Under the pieces are notes generated by a model. That model was given only the letters and a program-made list of their open reading frames with translations. It was not told where the DNA came from and ran no database searches. A stretch of DNA of 64,000 bases from Pirellulaceae bacterium (lineage in GTDB: Bacteria > Planctomycetota > Planctomycetia > Pirellulales > Pirellulaceae): contig JAGYIQ010000005.1 of assembly GCA_018402565.1 (NCBI GenBank), positions 468,383 through 532,382 of the forward strand, read 5' to 3'. Every line of letters begins with the position of its first letter. The first letter of the stretch is position 1. The translations under genes were made by a program, and so were the position numbers. Shown here one piece after another: positions 45,702 to 54,303 of this stretch.

Positions 45702-47627
45702 ATGGCTCAAGGCGAAAAGATCATTGGCATCGACCTCGGTACCACCAACTCGGTGGTGGCCGTGATGGAGGGTTCGGAAGTCACCGTGATTCCGAATCCC
45801 GAGGGCAGTCGTTTGACGCCCAGCGTGGTGGCGTTCACGGAAAAGGGCGAGATCCTGGTCGGCGACCCGGCTCGACGTCAGGCGGTCACCAACCCGACCC
45901 GCACGATTTATTCGGTGAAGCGGTTCATGGGCCGTCGCCACAATGAGGTGGAGTCGGCGGAGACGATGGTACCGTACACGGTGACGGGCGGCGCCGACAG
46001 CTACGTCAAAATCAAGATTGGCGACAAGGAATACACACCGCAGGAGATCAGCGCCAAGGTGTTGATCAAGTTGAAGGAAGCGGCTGAAAGCTACTTGGGG
46101 CACAAGGTCAACAAGGCAGTGATCACGGTTCCAGCCTACTTCAACGACGCCCAGCGCCAAGCGACGAAAGACGCTGGTCAGATCGCCGGTTTGGAAGTCG
46201 CGCGGATCATCAACGAGCCGACGGCTGCGGCCATGGCCTACGGCATCGACAAGAAGAAGAACGATCAGAAGATCGTAGTCTTCGACTTGGGTGGTGGTAC
46301 CTTCGACGTGTCGATCCTGGAGTTGAACAACGAGGACGGCAAGCAGGTCTTCGAGGTAATCTCGACCAGCGGTGACACGCAATTGGGCGGCGACGACTTC
46401 GACAACGTCTTGATCAACTTTGTGGCCGACGAGTTCCAGCGCGAGCACTCGATCGATCTGCGAAAAGAGACGATGGCCCTGCAGCGTCTGCAAGAGGCCT
46501 GCGAGAAGGCCAAGAAGGAATTGTCCTCGGTGCCGCAGACCGACATCAACTTGCCGTTTATCGCCCAGGATTCCTCGGGTCCGAAGCACTTGCAAGTCGC
46601 GATCACTCGAGCCAAGTTTGAAGAGCTGACCGACAATTTGGTGCGACGTTGCCGCGGCCCGGTCGAGCAAGCCTTGAAAGACGCGGGCATGAAGCCGGGC
46701 GACATCGACGACGTGGTGCTGGTCGGTGGCTCGACCCGCATTCCCAAAGTGCAAAAGATGGTCAAGGACATCTTCGGCAAAGACCCGCACAAGGGCGTCA
46801 ACCCAGACGAAGTCGTCGCCATCGGCGCCGCCATTCAAGGCAGCGTGTTGGCCGGTGACCGCACCGACGTGTTGCTGCTGGACGTCACCCCGTTGACCCT
46901 AGGCATTGAAACCGAAGGCGGCGTGATGACCCCGTTGGTGGAACGCAACACCACGGTGCCGACCAAGAAGACGCAGACCTTCAGCACGGCGGCCGACGGT
47001 CAAACCGCGGTCACGATCCAAGTCTTCCAAGGCGAGCGACGCATGGCGTCCGACAACCGCTTGCTGGATCGCTTCAACTTGGAGGGCATCGCGGCCGCGC
47101 CGCGTGGCGTGCCGCAAATCGAAGTCGCCTTCGACATCGACCAAAACGGCATCCTCAATGTGACCGCCAAGGATTTGGGTACCGGCAAAGAAGCCAACGT
47201 CAAGATCCAGCAGTCCAGCGGCTTGTCAGACGAGGAGATCAAGCGGATGCAGTCCGACGCCGAGGCTCACGCCGAGGAAGACCGCCGCAAGTTCGAACTG
47301 GCCACTGCCCGCAACGAAGCCGATCAGCTTTGCTACCAAGTGGAGAAGCTGATGAAGGATCACGCCGACAAGCTCAAGGACGCCGACAAGGAGCCCTTGG
47401 ACAAGGCGATCGAGAAAGTGCGTTCGGCCGCCAAGGGCGATCAAGTCGACACCATCAAGTCGGCCGTGTCGGAACTGGAACAGGCCCAACAGGCGCTCAG
47501 CAAGATGATGTACGAAGCGGAGAAGACCAAGGGGTCCGCCGCCGACGACAGCTCGGCCGCCGCTGCTGGCTCTGGCTCAGGCGACGACGAGGCGATCGAC
47601 GCCGAGTTCGAAGTCAAGAAGGACTAA
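45702..47627 (+). CDS. dnaK: Molecular chaperone DnaK (Hsp70)
   Basis: A 641-residue Hsp70. [16 protein letters not shown] is the first ATP motif; [34 protein letters not shown] and [14 protein letters not shown] are the further nucleotide-domain signatures; the substrate domain begins [14 protein letters not shown]. The C terminus is short, Ala/Ser/Gly-rich and ends in acidic residues. AAGGAGC precedes the ATG. No grpE or dnaJ is adjacent. A strong terminator follows. Confidence 0.97.
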   Translation: MAQGEKIIGIDLGTTNSVVAVMEGSEVTVIPNPEGSRLTPSVVAFTEKGEILVGDPARRQAVTNPTRTIYSVKRFMGRRHNEVESAETMVPYTVTGGADSYVKIKIGDKEYTPQEISAKVLIKLKEAAESYLGHKVNKAVITVPAYFNDAQRQATKDAGQIAGLEVARIINEPTAAAMAYGIDKKKNDQKIVVFDLGGGTFDVSILELNNEDGKQVFEVISTSGDTQLGGDDFDNVLINFVADEFQREHSIDLRKETMALQRLQEACEKAKKELSSVPQTDINLPFIAQDSSGPKHLQVAITRAKFEELTDNLVRRCRGPVEQALKDAGMKPGDIDDVVLVGGSTRIPKVQKMVKDIFGKDPHKGVNPDEVVAIGAAIQGSVLAGDRTDVLLLDVTPLTLGIETEGGVMTPLVERNTTVPTKKTQTFSTAADGQTAVTIQVFQGERRMASDNRLLDRFNLEGIAAAPRGVPQIEVAFDIDQNGILNVTAKDLGTGKEANVKIQQSSGLSDEEIKRMQSDAEAHAEEDRRKFELATARNEADQLCYQVEKLMKDHADKLKDADKEPLDKAIEKVRSAAKGDQVDTIKSAVSELEQAQQALSKMMYEAEKTKGSAADDSSAAAAGSGSGDDEAIDAEFEVKKD

Positions 47628-47659
47628 GCCGGGCCGGCTGACAGTCCAATCACCCCACC

Positions 47660-47704
47660 GGGGGGAGCGAAGCGCATTCCGCTTTTGGCTCCCCCCTTTT
47701 TTTT
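47660..47704 (+). terminator. Rho-independent terminator of dnaK
   Basis: GGGGGGAGC (47660-47668) pairs with GCTCCCCCC (47688-47696), followed by eight T residues at 47697-47704, 33 bases after the dnaK stop. Confidence 0.9.
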
Positions 47705-47799
47705 CCGGCCCCCGTCGGATCACCACTGTTGAACTAGGGCTTTGTCACAGCCAAAACTTGGGGTGTGGCAAAGGGGTCAGGCGTCAAAATCGGCGAGAT

Positions 47800-47984
47800 G
47801 AAACAGCTGCTTACGTTGTTGGACCTATCGCAGCAGCTAGTCCGTCGGGATGGGAACTTGCACTCGCATGGATTAAATCCAAGCAGGAGATTGAGAACAT
47901 TGCGGGCTGGGCTGCCCTCTCTACATCGAAAAAGTGAAAGCCCGTGGCCGCATCGGTAAGAAACGCAAGTCTGAAATGTGCTGA
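47800..47984 (+). pseudogene. Remnant of a DNA alkylation repair (HEAT-like) protein
   Basis: One frame reads SGWELALAWIKSKQEIEN then IAGWAAL, as in the C-terminal third of DNA alkylation repair proteins; it runs into a stop, but a shifted frame continues YIEKVKARGRIGKKRKSEMC and a stop at 47984, matching the usual GRxGKKRKTxxC end of that family. The part that should lie between (the MNGFVIS-type segment) is missing, so there has been deletion plus frameshift. ALSEIKSERVAAE after 47988 may be another displaced piece. It marks the edge of the AT-richer island. Confidence 0.6.
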
Positions 47985-48087
47985 TGGCCCTCAGCGAAAT
48001 CAAAAGCGAGCGTGTTGCTGCTGAGTCACTCCATACAGCCTAATGGTCACCCAAGAGTGAAAAACGCCGAGCTTCGAGCTCGAGCCA

Positions 48088-50001
48088 CTATGGCACTTGG
48101 GGCTTTGTATAGACTCCGCCCCGGAGACGAATTCCATTGGACTCAACACCGACCTCCGCAGCAACCACATGAATCGATTCTGCCAAGCCCGCCATCATCC
48201 TGAGTGCAGACACTCTCACCCATTCTTCGATCGTTTCCGCGTTCGCAGGGTCAGGTACCGCCGCCTCAAAGCCTCTCAGATCGATGATGTCCTTGTTCGT
48301 CTTCGCTTGTCGGTCTATCTCCAGTTGCCGGATAATCGATGCGACCGACATCCTAATCTCATTGCTCCAAAAGTAATACGCCAGACAAGGATCGAAGGAC
48401 GTCCCGCCAACGGCCGCGCGCTCAAACGAACGATAAATGTCTCGCACGTCAGAATTCGATTCGGCCAGCTCAACATAGCCTCCATAAACAAACTCTCTTC
48501 CGCGCGCCTCCGTCCCGTGCACCAAGATACCATCCGTGAGTACGACACCAATGTTAGGACCCAGATAGTCAGCATCTGCATCCTGGTCTCGATCGGCCGC
48601 CGAATCAAGCAATCGGTCAAGGATGCGATTTTGTTCCCGAATTCTTCTGTGTTTTTCTTTTCGATCCGCCTCAGACCAATACAACAGTACCAAATCCGAC
48701 TCCGCCTCAACGTGATATCGTGATAGACCACGAAACACAATCTTCTCAGCGATGGACTGAAAGCCCTGCTTGTTCGCGACACCTGCAATGACGCAAAAGT
48801 CCCCGAACAGATCGCGTTGCAATCGCTCGTTGATTGCGGGCGAGGCCTCGATAGGTCGCGGACCAAACTGCAGATTGCCGAAGAACCCATTCCAACTTGA
48901 CAGGAACTCTGTTTCGAAATCAAATCCCAGCCGCTCTGCCTCGCTCCTGATTGCGGCCACCGCACTCGGTCCCATTGCCGAGTCAAGCCATGGTTCGGTA
49001 TGTCGCCAAACGTGCTGTGGATCGCAGTTGATAAACAGAGCCGATTGGGTCTCCACGGGAAGCGTTGGGACTTGGGCAATCGGTCGCAATCCGTCCAGTA
49101 TCCTCCAAAACCCGTTTCGCGGTGTCGCGATCCGAATGACTCCTTCCCATCGGATGACGGGAGAGCAAGCCGAAGAGCGACTGACCGTTGGCCCGTCAAT
49201 ACTGATTCGGAATGCCGAACCGAGAATATCTGCCAGCCCAAGCTGCTGCCACAATTCAGGGGTCAACCTGGGAAACATCTTGCGCGCGATGGACGGATCA
49301 ACATAGACCTCGACGTCTCCTCGGGAGTCGATACTTTTGTTTGCCGAAATCCACTTTCTGTTCTCATCGAAGGAAAATCTCGGTTTGCTGTTTCCCTTAA
49401 GACTTTTGGCATTTGCCTCTGCTAGTCTCTTGGTAGGATGGATGAATAGCCAGTCACGATACATAAACGCCGACAAACCACTGCGAGCATGCGTCAAGAA
49501 TTCAGTTTCTTGAACTGTACTGCGAATAACGTCTTGACTGTCAAACCCGATTACCGTATCAGACAAGAACTGGCACATGGCCGATTCAACCTGATCGAGT
49601 GATTTTACCTCTGTTTTCAGGCAGATCATGTACGCGGACGAGGGCGGAAGCCGTGAGTCGATAAACAAGTACATTTCCTGTGGTGACATTTCGTCCAGCA
49701 AGCTGGAAAGTTTGCCAGAGAGATCCTGAATCTCAAACCCAGCCTTCGCCAGCAATTCCTTGATTCTTCTCGACTCGAGACTCCTAGCAACGGAGACGAT
49801 CATCTCCTGCGACCAGATCTGACTCGCGATCCCACGTTTCATCAGCTCCGTGACATTATCGACACGGACTGCAACGGCTTGATCCGCGTCGATCCAATCG
49901 ATTGGATTAAAATCAGAACTGTCTTGTGCGAAAATAGCACTGCCCCAACACAGTAAAACCATGCACAGGGACACCCACCAACTGGCAATTAATCTCGTCA
50001 T
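48088..50001 (-). CDS. Secreted hypothetical protein, DUF3352-like
   Basis: A 637-residue protein with a clear Sec signal (MVLLCWGSAIFAQ). The body (DQAVAVRVDNVTELM; DLSGKLSSLLDEM; MYRDWLFIHPTKRLAEAN; LFGDFCVIAGVANKQGFQSI) has the layout of planctomycete DUF3352-like secreted proteins with repeated sandwich-like halves; the assignment is by general resemblance only. It begins 12 bases after the MauE-like gene and is the last gene of the four-gene minus-strand operon starting at 53054. Possibly an extracytoplasmic partner of the peptide system. Its codon use is AT-richer than in neighbouring housekeeping genes. Confidence 0.65.
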   Translation of the reverse strand: MTRLIASWWVSLCMVLLCWGSAIFAQDSSDFNPIDWIDADQAVAVRVDNVTELMKRGIASQIWSQEMIVSVARSLESRRIKELLAKAGFEIQDLSGKLSSLLDEMSPQEMYLFIDSRLPPSSAYMICLKTEVKSLDQVESAMCQFLSDTVIGFDSQDVIRSTVQETEFLTHARSGLSAFMYRDWLFIHPTKRLAEANAKSLKGNSKPRFSFDENRKWISANKSIDSRGDVEVYVDPSIARKMFPRLTPELWQQLGLADILGSAFRISIDGPTVSRSSACSPVIRWEGVIRIATPRNGFWRILDGLRPIAQVPTLPVETQSALFINCDPQHVWRHTEPWLDSAMGPSAVAAIRSEAERLGFDFETEFLSSWNGFFGNLQFGPRPIEASPAINERLQRDLFGDFCVIAGVANKQGFQSIAEKIVFRGLSRYHVEAESDLVLLYWSEADRKEKHRRIREQNRILDRLLDSAADRDQDADADYLGPNIGVVLTDGILVHGTEARGREFVYGGYVELAESNSDVRDIYRSFERAAVGGTSFDPCLAYYFWSNEIRMSVASIIRQLEIDRQAKTNKDIIDLRGFEAAVPDPANAETIEEWVRVSALRMMAGLAESIHVVAAEVGVESNGIRLRGGVYTKPQVP

Positions 50002-50013
50002 TTTTTGACCTAT

Positions 50014-50463
50014 TCATTCTCCGACTGAGGGGATCGGGTCATCGTTCGCGATGCAGGCGCCGACGATTGCGGAAGCCAGACAACACAAAACAAATGCGAT
50101 TGACTGCCAACCAATCGCAATGCTCACAGACCCAAACCAGCCACAGTCCGCTTGCAAACCAAAGGTGAGCGCTAACGCCTGTGCCAGCAAAAAGCAGCTA
50201 AAGACCACACTGGCACATACAAAAGCCACCCGCGTCCATAGGCCAACAATCAAAGCACTGCCAATCACCAAACCTGAGAAAATGACGACCGCGGCAACCC
50301 ATTCCGTGTAAACTGAACTAACAATACGATATTTCTCTACCGTAGTGAGAAACAGAAATGGATTGTTTAGATGCACGGCGCTTGTCAAGCACAACACGAC
50401 GCCTAAAAGAAAGGCAATGATGCTCCGCACGGGGCGAGCGATTGGGCGGAATAAGGTCAGCAT
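50014..50463 (-). CDS. MauE/DoxX-like membrane protein
   Basis: A 149-residue protein with four predicted spans (SIIAFLLGVVLCLTSAV; EWVAAVVIFSGLVIGSALIVG; VAFVCASVVFSCFLLAQALAL; IGWQSIAFVLCCLASAIVGA). GLQADCGWFG matches the CGCFG-type motif of MauE-like redox membrane proteins with the second Cys replaced by Trp. MauE acts in disulfide handling during methylamine dehydrogenase maturation. Its start is 1 base after the stop of the C39-rhodanese gene, so they are tightly coupled. Confidence 0.75.
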   Translation of the reverse strand: MLTLFRPIARPVRSIIAFLLGVVLCLTSAVHLNNPFLFLTTVEKYRIVSSVYTEWVAAVVIFSGLVIGSALIVGLWTRVAFVCASVVFSCFLLAQALALTFGLQADCGWFGSVSIAIGWQSIAFVLCCLASAIVGACIANDDPIPSVGE

Positions 50464-50464
50464 G

Positions 50465-52585
50465 TTACTTTTCTTCCTGCCGGTCCACCATCCCGACGAA
50501 TCCAGGACGATAAACGGAGACGTCCCGAAACCCCGACGCTGACAATTTCGTCGCCACGGTATCCGCCCAATCACATTGAGTACTCTGACAAAACACGATC
50601 ACTGGCTTCTCCGCTGGAAGTGATGCCGCGATTCGGCGGAAAGCGGCGAATCTCGCATTTATTGGCAGGTTAATGGCATTTCCGAATGTTTCAGCATGGT
50701 AATCTGCAGGCATGCGGCAATCGATCAACTGGAACGAATCCAGCGATTCGGGTAATTGATAGATTATTTTGTGCGGTTCTAACCTACTTGAAGTCACGAA
50801 CCGCACCGGACCCGGATTGTTTAAATAACTGGCTGGAGACGCACACTGCCAAACGACGGCTAATCCCAAGCCCGCACCCAAAAATGCAAGGAACTGGACT
50901 TGCCATGGCCATCGTACTGCCGAGGAACCCATGACTCGGACGGCAGCCAGTAAGACCATAACGAGTATGGCCGGAAGGAACTGCTCAAACCGACCCCTGA
51001 CAATCATTTGCGACTCAATCGGGGTGCTTCCCAGTAAGATGGCTTGGGAATCCCAGTACGTTAACAAATCGGCTTCCTCGAGCAAGATCTCTTTTTCCGG
51101 TAAATCGACAATCACGGCCCGACCTTGTTCATCAAAACCGCACAGTACCACCCAGTGGCCAACCGTGCCAGACGGTTCCCGCATCCGCAACAAGGACGGG
51201 CCGTTATGCTGACGTAGCATCGTTACAGACGCATTCGAAACAAACCAAGATTCCAGTCCATGGTCTTCTGCGACTCTCATCAAATCACTCGCAGAACTGC
51301 CCTCCCTATGACTGAGGTAGGTGCTGGAAGTGACAAGTTTTTCGGCCGGCACGTCTACCCCCAAAGCGGCGGCCGCAAACGAAATCGAGTACAACCCGCA
51401 CAACCGATTTGTGGTCCCAACACTTAAATGTTGTACTAACTGCACCTCTCGGCTCTCATTTTGAGATTGCGATTTGATGGTCCCGCCATTGGTCGCTAGC
51501 TGCCTGGAGATTGCATCTTTGGCGTCTTCATCAACGACGAACACCGCGGCTTGCCCCCGAATTTCACGATACAGATTTCGCTCGGAGTCATCATAAACGG
51601 GTGTCCCATCCACGACACGGAAAACCTCAAACCAGGGATCATCGATTTCGGGTGTTACAGAAATCAACTGGCACAGACTCTTTGTTCCTATAACATCCAG
51701 GGTTCCGCTTCTAAATGCCGCCACCGCTTCGTTACTACCAAACTCAAAAGAATCAAGTTCCACGATGGAGTCCCCGTCTTGATACTCAACCCGACTCAAT
51801 CGCTGTTCGACAAAAGTCAACTTTGCAGGCAGGCGCTTGTGCGACAGCGTCACTTGCCCGTCGACTTCCTGAACAACCGTCCATTCCGTCAGGAAGTCCT
51901 CGGATCGCAGATCGATGATTTCGCCTGAACTCTTAAGAAATCCGCCAAACAGCTTCGCGATGGACGTCACTCCGACGAACGATGAGTACTTGTCGTGTGC
52001 CTTGTTCCGGTAACTTACTGATCCTGCCTTCTGTTCCGATAGCAATGAAAAAAGGCGATCGGGAATTCGGCCATCCTTACCAAAACCCGGAGACAACTCC
52101 ATTTGCCCTGCCAAAAGTCCGTATTGGTCTCGCGCGACTGACTCGTTGACCAGGACGAAACGCTCGCCACTCGGTGGCTTCGCAAGCCTCGCGCTCAAGA
52201 CATAGCTCGCACATCCCGAGTCGCCTTCCAAACGAAAGCACTCGGAGATAAAGGGCTCAAAATTTTGATCTTGATAGATAAACCGTTGCCCTGCGGAATT
52301 GGAATCGTCGACAGCGTCAACGAACTGGCTGTGAACGACTAAAAATTTCGATTTACGATCACTGGGAAAATACCGCTCGAGGAGTTGTTGATATTGACGA
52401 ACCGAGTCATCCGCTGCTGTGTAAGGCAAAGAAAACGCGTAAGACGACGAACCGGTGTGCCAGCCCTCCGAAACCATCTGGCCGGCAAGGAGGGTGCAGA
52501 TGACATACCTGAAACACAAGCCCAATCGACAGTCAAGAGTTCTCGAGCGAAAATGACTGGATGGATTCACCAACACACCTGTCAT
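50465..52585 (-). CDS. Membrane C39-like peptidase fused to a C-terminal rhodanese domain
   Basis: A 706-residue protein. Residues about 20-45 may act as signal or anchor; 60-370 are an unassigned exported-looking region. Residues about 385-525 form a C39-like cysteine peptidase: RLCGLYS (Cys396), GHWVVLCGFD (His477) and VIVDLP (Asp494). Two spans follow (LPAILVMVLLAAVRV; FLAFLGAGLGLAVVWQ). Residues about 615-700 are a rhodanese: FQLIDCRMPADYHAETFGNA and VIVFCQSTQCDWA with candidate active Cys666. C39 peptidases cut after Gly-Gly leaders; no ABC domain is present. Encoded between the Cys-rich peptide gene and the MauE-like gene. Confidence 0.75.
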   Translation of the reverse strand: MTGVLVNPSSHFRSRTLDCRLGLCFRYVICTLLAGQMVSEGWHTGSSSYAFSLPYTAADDSVRQYQQLLERYFPSDRKSKFLVVHSQFVDAVDDSNSAGQRFIYQDQNFEPFISECFRLEGDSGCASYVLSARLAKPPSGERFVLVNESVARDQYGLLAGQMELSPGFGKDGRIPDRLFSLLSEQKAGSVSYRNKAHDKYSSFVGVTSIAKLFGGFLKSSGEIIDLRSEDFLTEWTVVQEVDGQVTLSHKRLPAKLTFVEQRLSRVEYQDGDSIVELDSFEFGSNEAVAAFRSGTLDVIGTKSLCQLISVTPEIDDPWFEVFRVVDGTPVYDDSERNLYREIRGQAAVFVVDEDAKDAISRQLATNGGTIKSQSQNESREVQLVQHLSVGTTNRLCGLYSISFAAAALGVDVPAEKLVTSSTYLSHREGSSASDLMRVAEDHGLESWFVSNASVTMLRQHNGPSLLRMREPSGTVGHWVVLCGFDEQGRAVIVDLPEKEILLEEADLLTYWDSQAILLGSTPIESQMIVRGRFEQFLPAILVMVLLAAVRVMGSSAVRWPWQVQFLAFLGAGLGLAVVWQCASPASYLNNPGPVRFVTSSRLEPHKIIYQLPESLDSFQLIDCRMPADYHAETFGNAINLPINARFAAFRRIAASLPAEKPVIVFCQSTQCDWADTVATKLSASGFRDVSVYRPGFVGMVDRQEEK

Positions 52586-52684
52586 GAGGACGCCTCGTCG
52601 GAATAAAGCGGTTCAGCATAGGACCGAGTGCAAATCGTAGTCAACGATCGCACCAAACCCGATACGAAATGACTGGCAGAAAAT

Positions 52685-52705
52685 CCGGGCTGCTCCGCAG
52701 CCCGG
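52685..52705 (-). terminator. Intra-operon hairpin with short U tract (attenuator candidate)
   Basis: CCGGGCTGC and GCAGCCCGG form a perfect 9-bp stem with a 3-base loop. On the minus strand it is followed by ATTTTC. It lies 17 bases after the peptide stop and 100 bases before the peptidase gene, so it could let the peptide be made in excess. Confidence 0.6.
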
Positions 52706-52721
52706 GCTCCATTCAAGCACC

Positions 52722-53054
52722 CTACCAGTTCGCCGCGCAATTCTTGTGGATCGTGTCGTTCCTTGCGCTGCCGCCACAGACGCCTCCTACTCCATTTGAG
52801 AAGGCCGAGCAATACATGCTTTGCGAAACAATGGCATCCTCAGTGGCAAACAGAGACCAATCGTAATGAACCAACTGGAAACTACAATGAGGAGAAGGCC
52901 CGGTACAGTCTTCGAAGTACTGGTGTGTCGAATCGACTGCGCACCAATCTTGTTGAACTTGCCCGCCGCCGACGCTACCAGGCAACCAACCTGCCTCAGC
53001 AAAACTTAACAATCCCAAGATTCCCAAGAATCCCACAGCCTTCAAAATCGCCAT
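52722..53054 (-). CDS. Small exported six-cysteine peptide precursor
   Basis: A 110-residue precursor: a hydrophobic leader (AILKAVGFLGILGLLSFAEA), then PGSVGGGQ with a Gly-Gly-Gly at about 29-31, and a Cys-rich region with Cys at 38, 50, 57, 82, 93 and 106. A textbook ribosome site (AGGAGGT, 6 bases before ATG) fixes the start at 53054 and predicts strong translation. The following gene encodes a C39-like peptidase-rhodanese. I infer a secreted, disulfide-bonded or otherwise modified peptide; no family is recognised. Confidence 0.7.
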   Translation of the reverse strand: MAILKAVGFLGILGLLSFAEAGWLPGSVGGGQVQQDWCAVDSTHQYFEDCTGPSPHCSFQLVHYDWSLFATEDAIVSQSMYCSAFSNGVGGVCGGSARNDTIHKNCAANW

Positions 53055-53436
53055 CTCAGCACCTCCTAACGAGTCATAGATAACCAGAGCGCCCACCAAC
53101 ACAACCAGAGCGCCCACCAACCGAAGGCGGCCGCTCGCGTGGTAGTTTACGTACCGACCCCCCTGCGTGTCAATAGCCAGAAACGGTATTTTTCTCTGAA
53201 ACTTTTGAGGGATTGATTGGGACACGGAGACTCATCTTCTCGGGGCGGAGGATTCCTAACTGTGGTAAGTCACCCATTCTCACGCGAACACACCGCCTTT
53301 TCCAAGATCACGCCGGCCTCAATGTCACCCAAAAATGGAAAAATGGGGTGCTCCGTACGAGGAAGATCCAGCCGATCCGTAACCGAGTGCCTGACTGCAA
53401 CTGATCTTAAACGATTTATTTTCTAGTTTTAATCGA
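53055..53436. promoter_or_regulatory. Upstream region of the peptide operon with a 19-bp direct repeat
   Basis: AACCAGAGCGCCCACCAAC occurs exactly at 53082-53100 and 53103-53121, 28-67 bases before the peptide start, a possible operator. AGGAGGT (minus strand, around 53061-53067) is the ribosome site. I see no further gene; a -35/-10 pair is not clear. Confidence 0.4.
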
Positions 53437-54207
53437 TCAGGCCACGTCGCGGGACCACGCCAACCACTCGGCCAACCGCACCGGACACAGCTCCCCGGCC
53501 CTGTCGACTTGGCCTTGGGGGTTGGGACGGCAGATGGCGGAACGAATCCCGACCACATCGGCTTGCCAATCGGCCAAGGCTTGAGCAGCGCCTCGCGTCA
53601 ATTGCCCGGCCCAGACCACGCGGATGCCCTGCTCGCGGGCCCGCTGGATCCATTTCGGCACCTGCGACCATCGGCCGGTACGCCCCAGAATCGCGGCCAG
53701 CCCACCCGCGGACTTGTCAAAGGTATCCACCAACAGGTACGGCAACCCATGCGCCGCCGCAAAATCCAGCGCACTCTCCAGCGACAAGCCCTGGCAGGTT
53801 GCCGCATCGGCGTAGGCAACCAACACGCCACAACAACCCGGTGGCAGCGCATGGTACCAAGCCAACCACCGCGTCGACCACTCGGTGAACTCGGCCCCCC
53901 CACGCGACGCCGCCCGCCCACGCGAACCTGCCGCCCCAACGCCCGCCGTCCCCAATTTTGCGAAGTGGAATCCGGCCAGTGGCTGCGGCCATGGCTCACC
54001 GGCGGGTAGCTCGCTGATCTCACCCAGTGCGACGCTACGTCGGATCTCTGGCCAGCCCGACAACGCCCGCAGCACCGCCCGCTGTTGGTCCTGGTCCGCA
54101 GCCCCCAGCGGCCCACGACGGGGATCTTTCAAGTCCACCCAGCCCGCGCCCGATTCGGCCACCAAACGCGCCTGCTCCTCATTTACGATGCTGATCAAAA
54201 GTTCCAT
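53437..54207 (-). CDS. mfnB: (5-formylfuran-3-yl)methyl phosphate synthase-like protein (MfnB)
   Basis: A 256-residue TIM-barrel protein of the MfnB/DUF556 family, which makes the furan precursor of methanofuran from glyceraldehyde 3-phosphate; planctomycetes carry methanofuran/H4MPT C1 enzymes. The expected lysines and aspartate are in WVDLKDPRRG, FHFAKLGTAG and LLVDTFDKS. The middle has a Gly/Arg/Ala-rich insertion. The ATG at 54207 gives the usual MELLISI start; the open frame extends upstream. Divergent from rnd, 96 bases apart. Confidence 0.85.
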   Translation of the reverse strand: MELLISIVNEEQARLVAESGAGWVDLKDPRRGPLGAADQDQQRAVLRALSGWPEIRRSVALGEISELPAGEPWPQPLAGFHFAKLGTAGVGAAGSRGRAASRGGAEFTEWSTRWLAWYHALPPGCCGVLVAYADAATCQGLSLESALDFAAAHGLPYLLVDTFDKSAGGLAAILGRTGRWSQVPKWIQRAREQGIRVVWAGQLTRGAAQALADWQADVVGIRSAICRPNPQGQVDRAGELCPVRLAEWLAWSRDVA

Positions 54208-54303
54208 AATGGGCAGCTTACGCCATGTGTTGCGGTGGCGGGTACGAGGGCTTAGAGTACCTACCTCAGATACGTTCGAAACCAGGGGCATCTGGAATCA
54301 TCG

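Noticed and set aside
44779..45703. Overlapping minus-strand frames (about 80-140 codons) in the 139-bp array
   Set aside because: The unit length is not a multiple of three, so each frame is a chance product of the repeat and none has a ribosome site.
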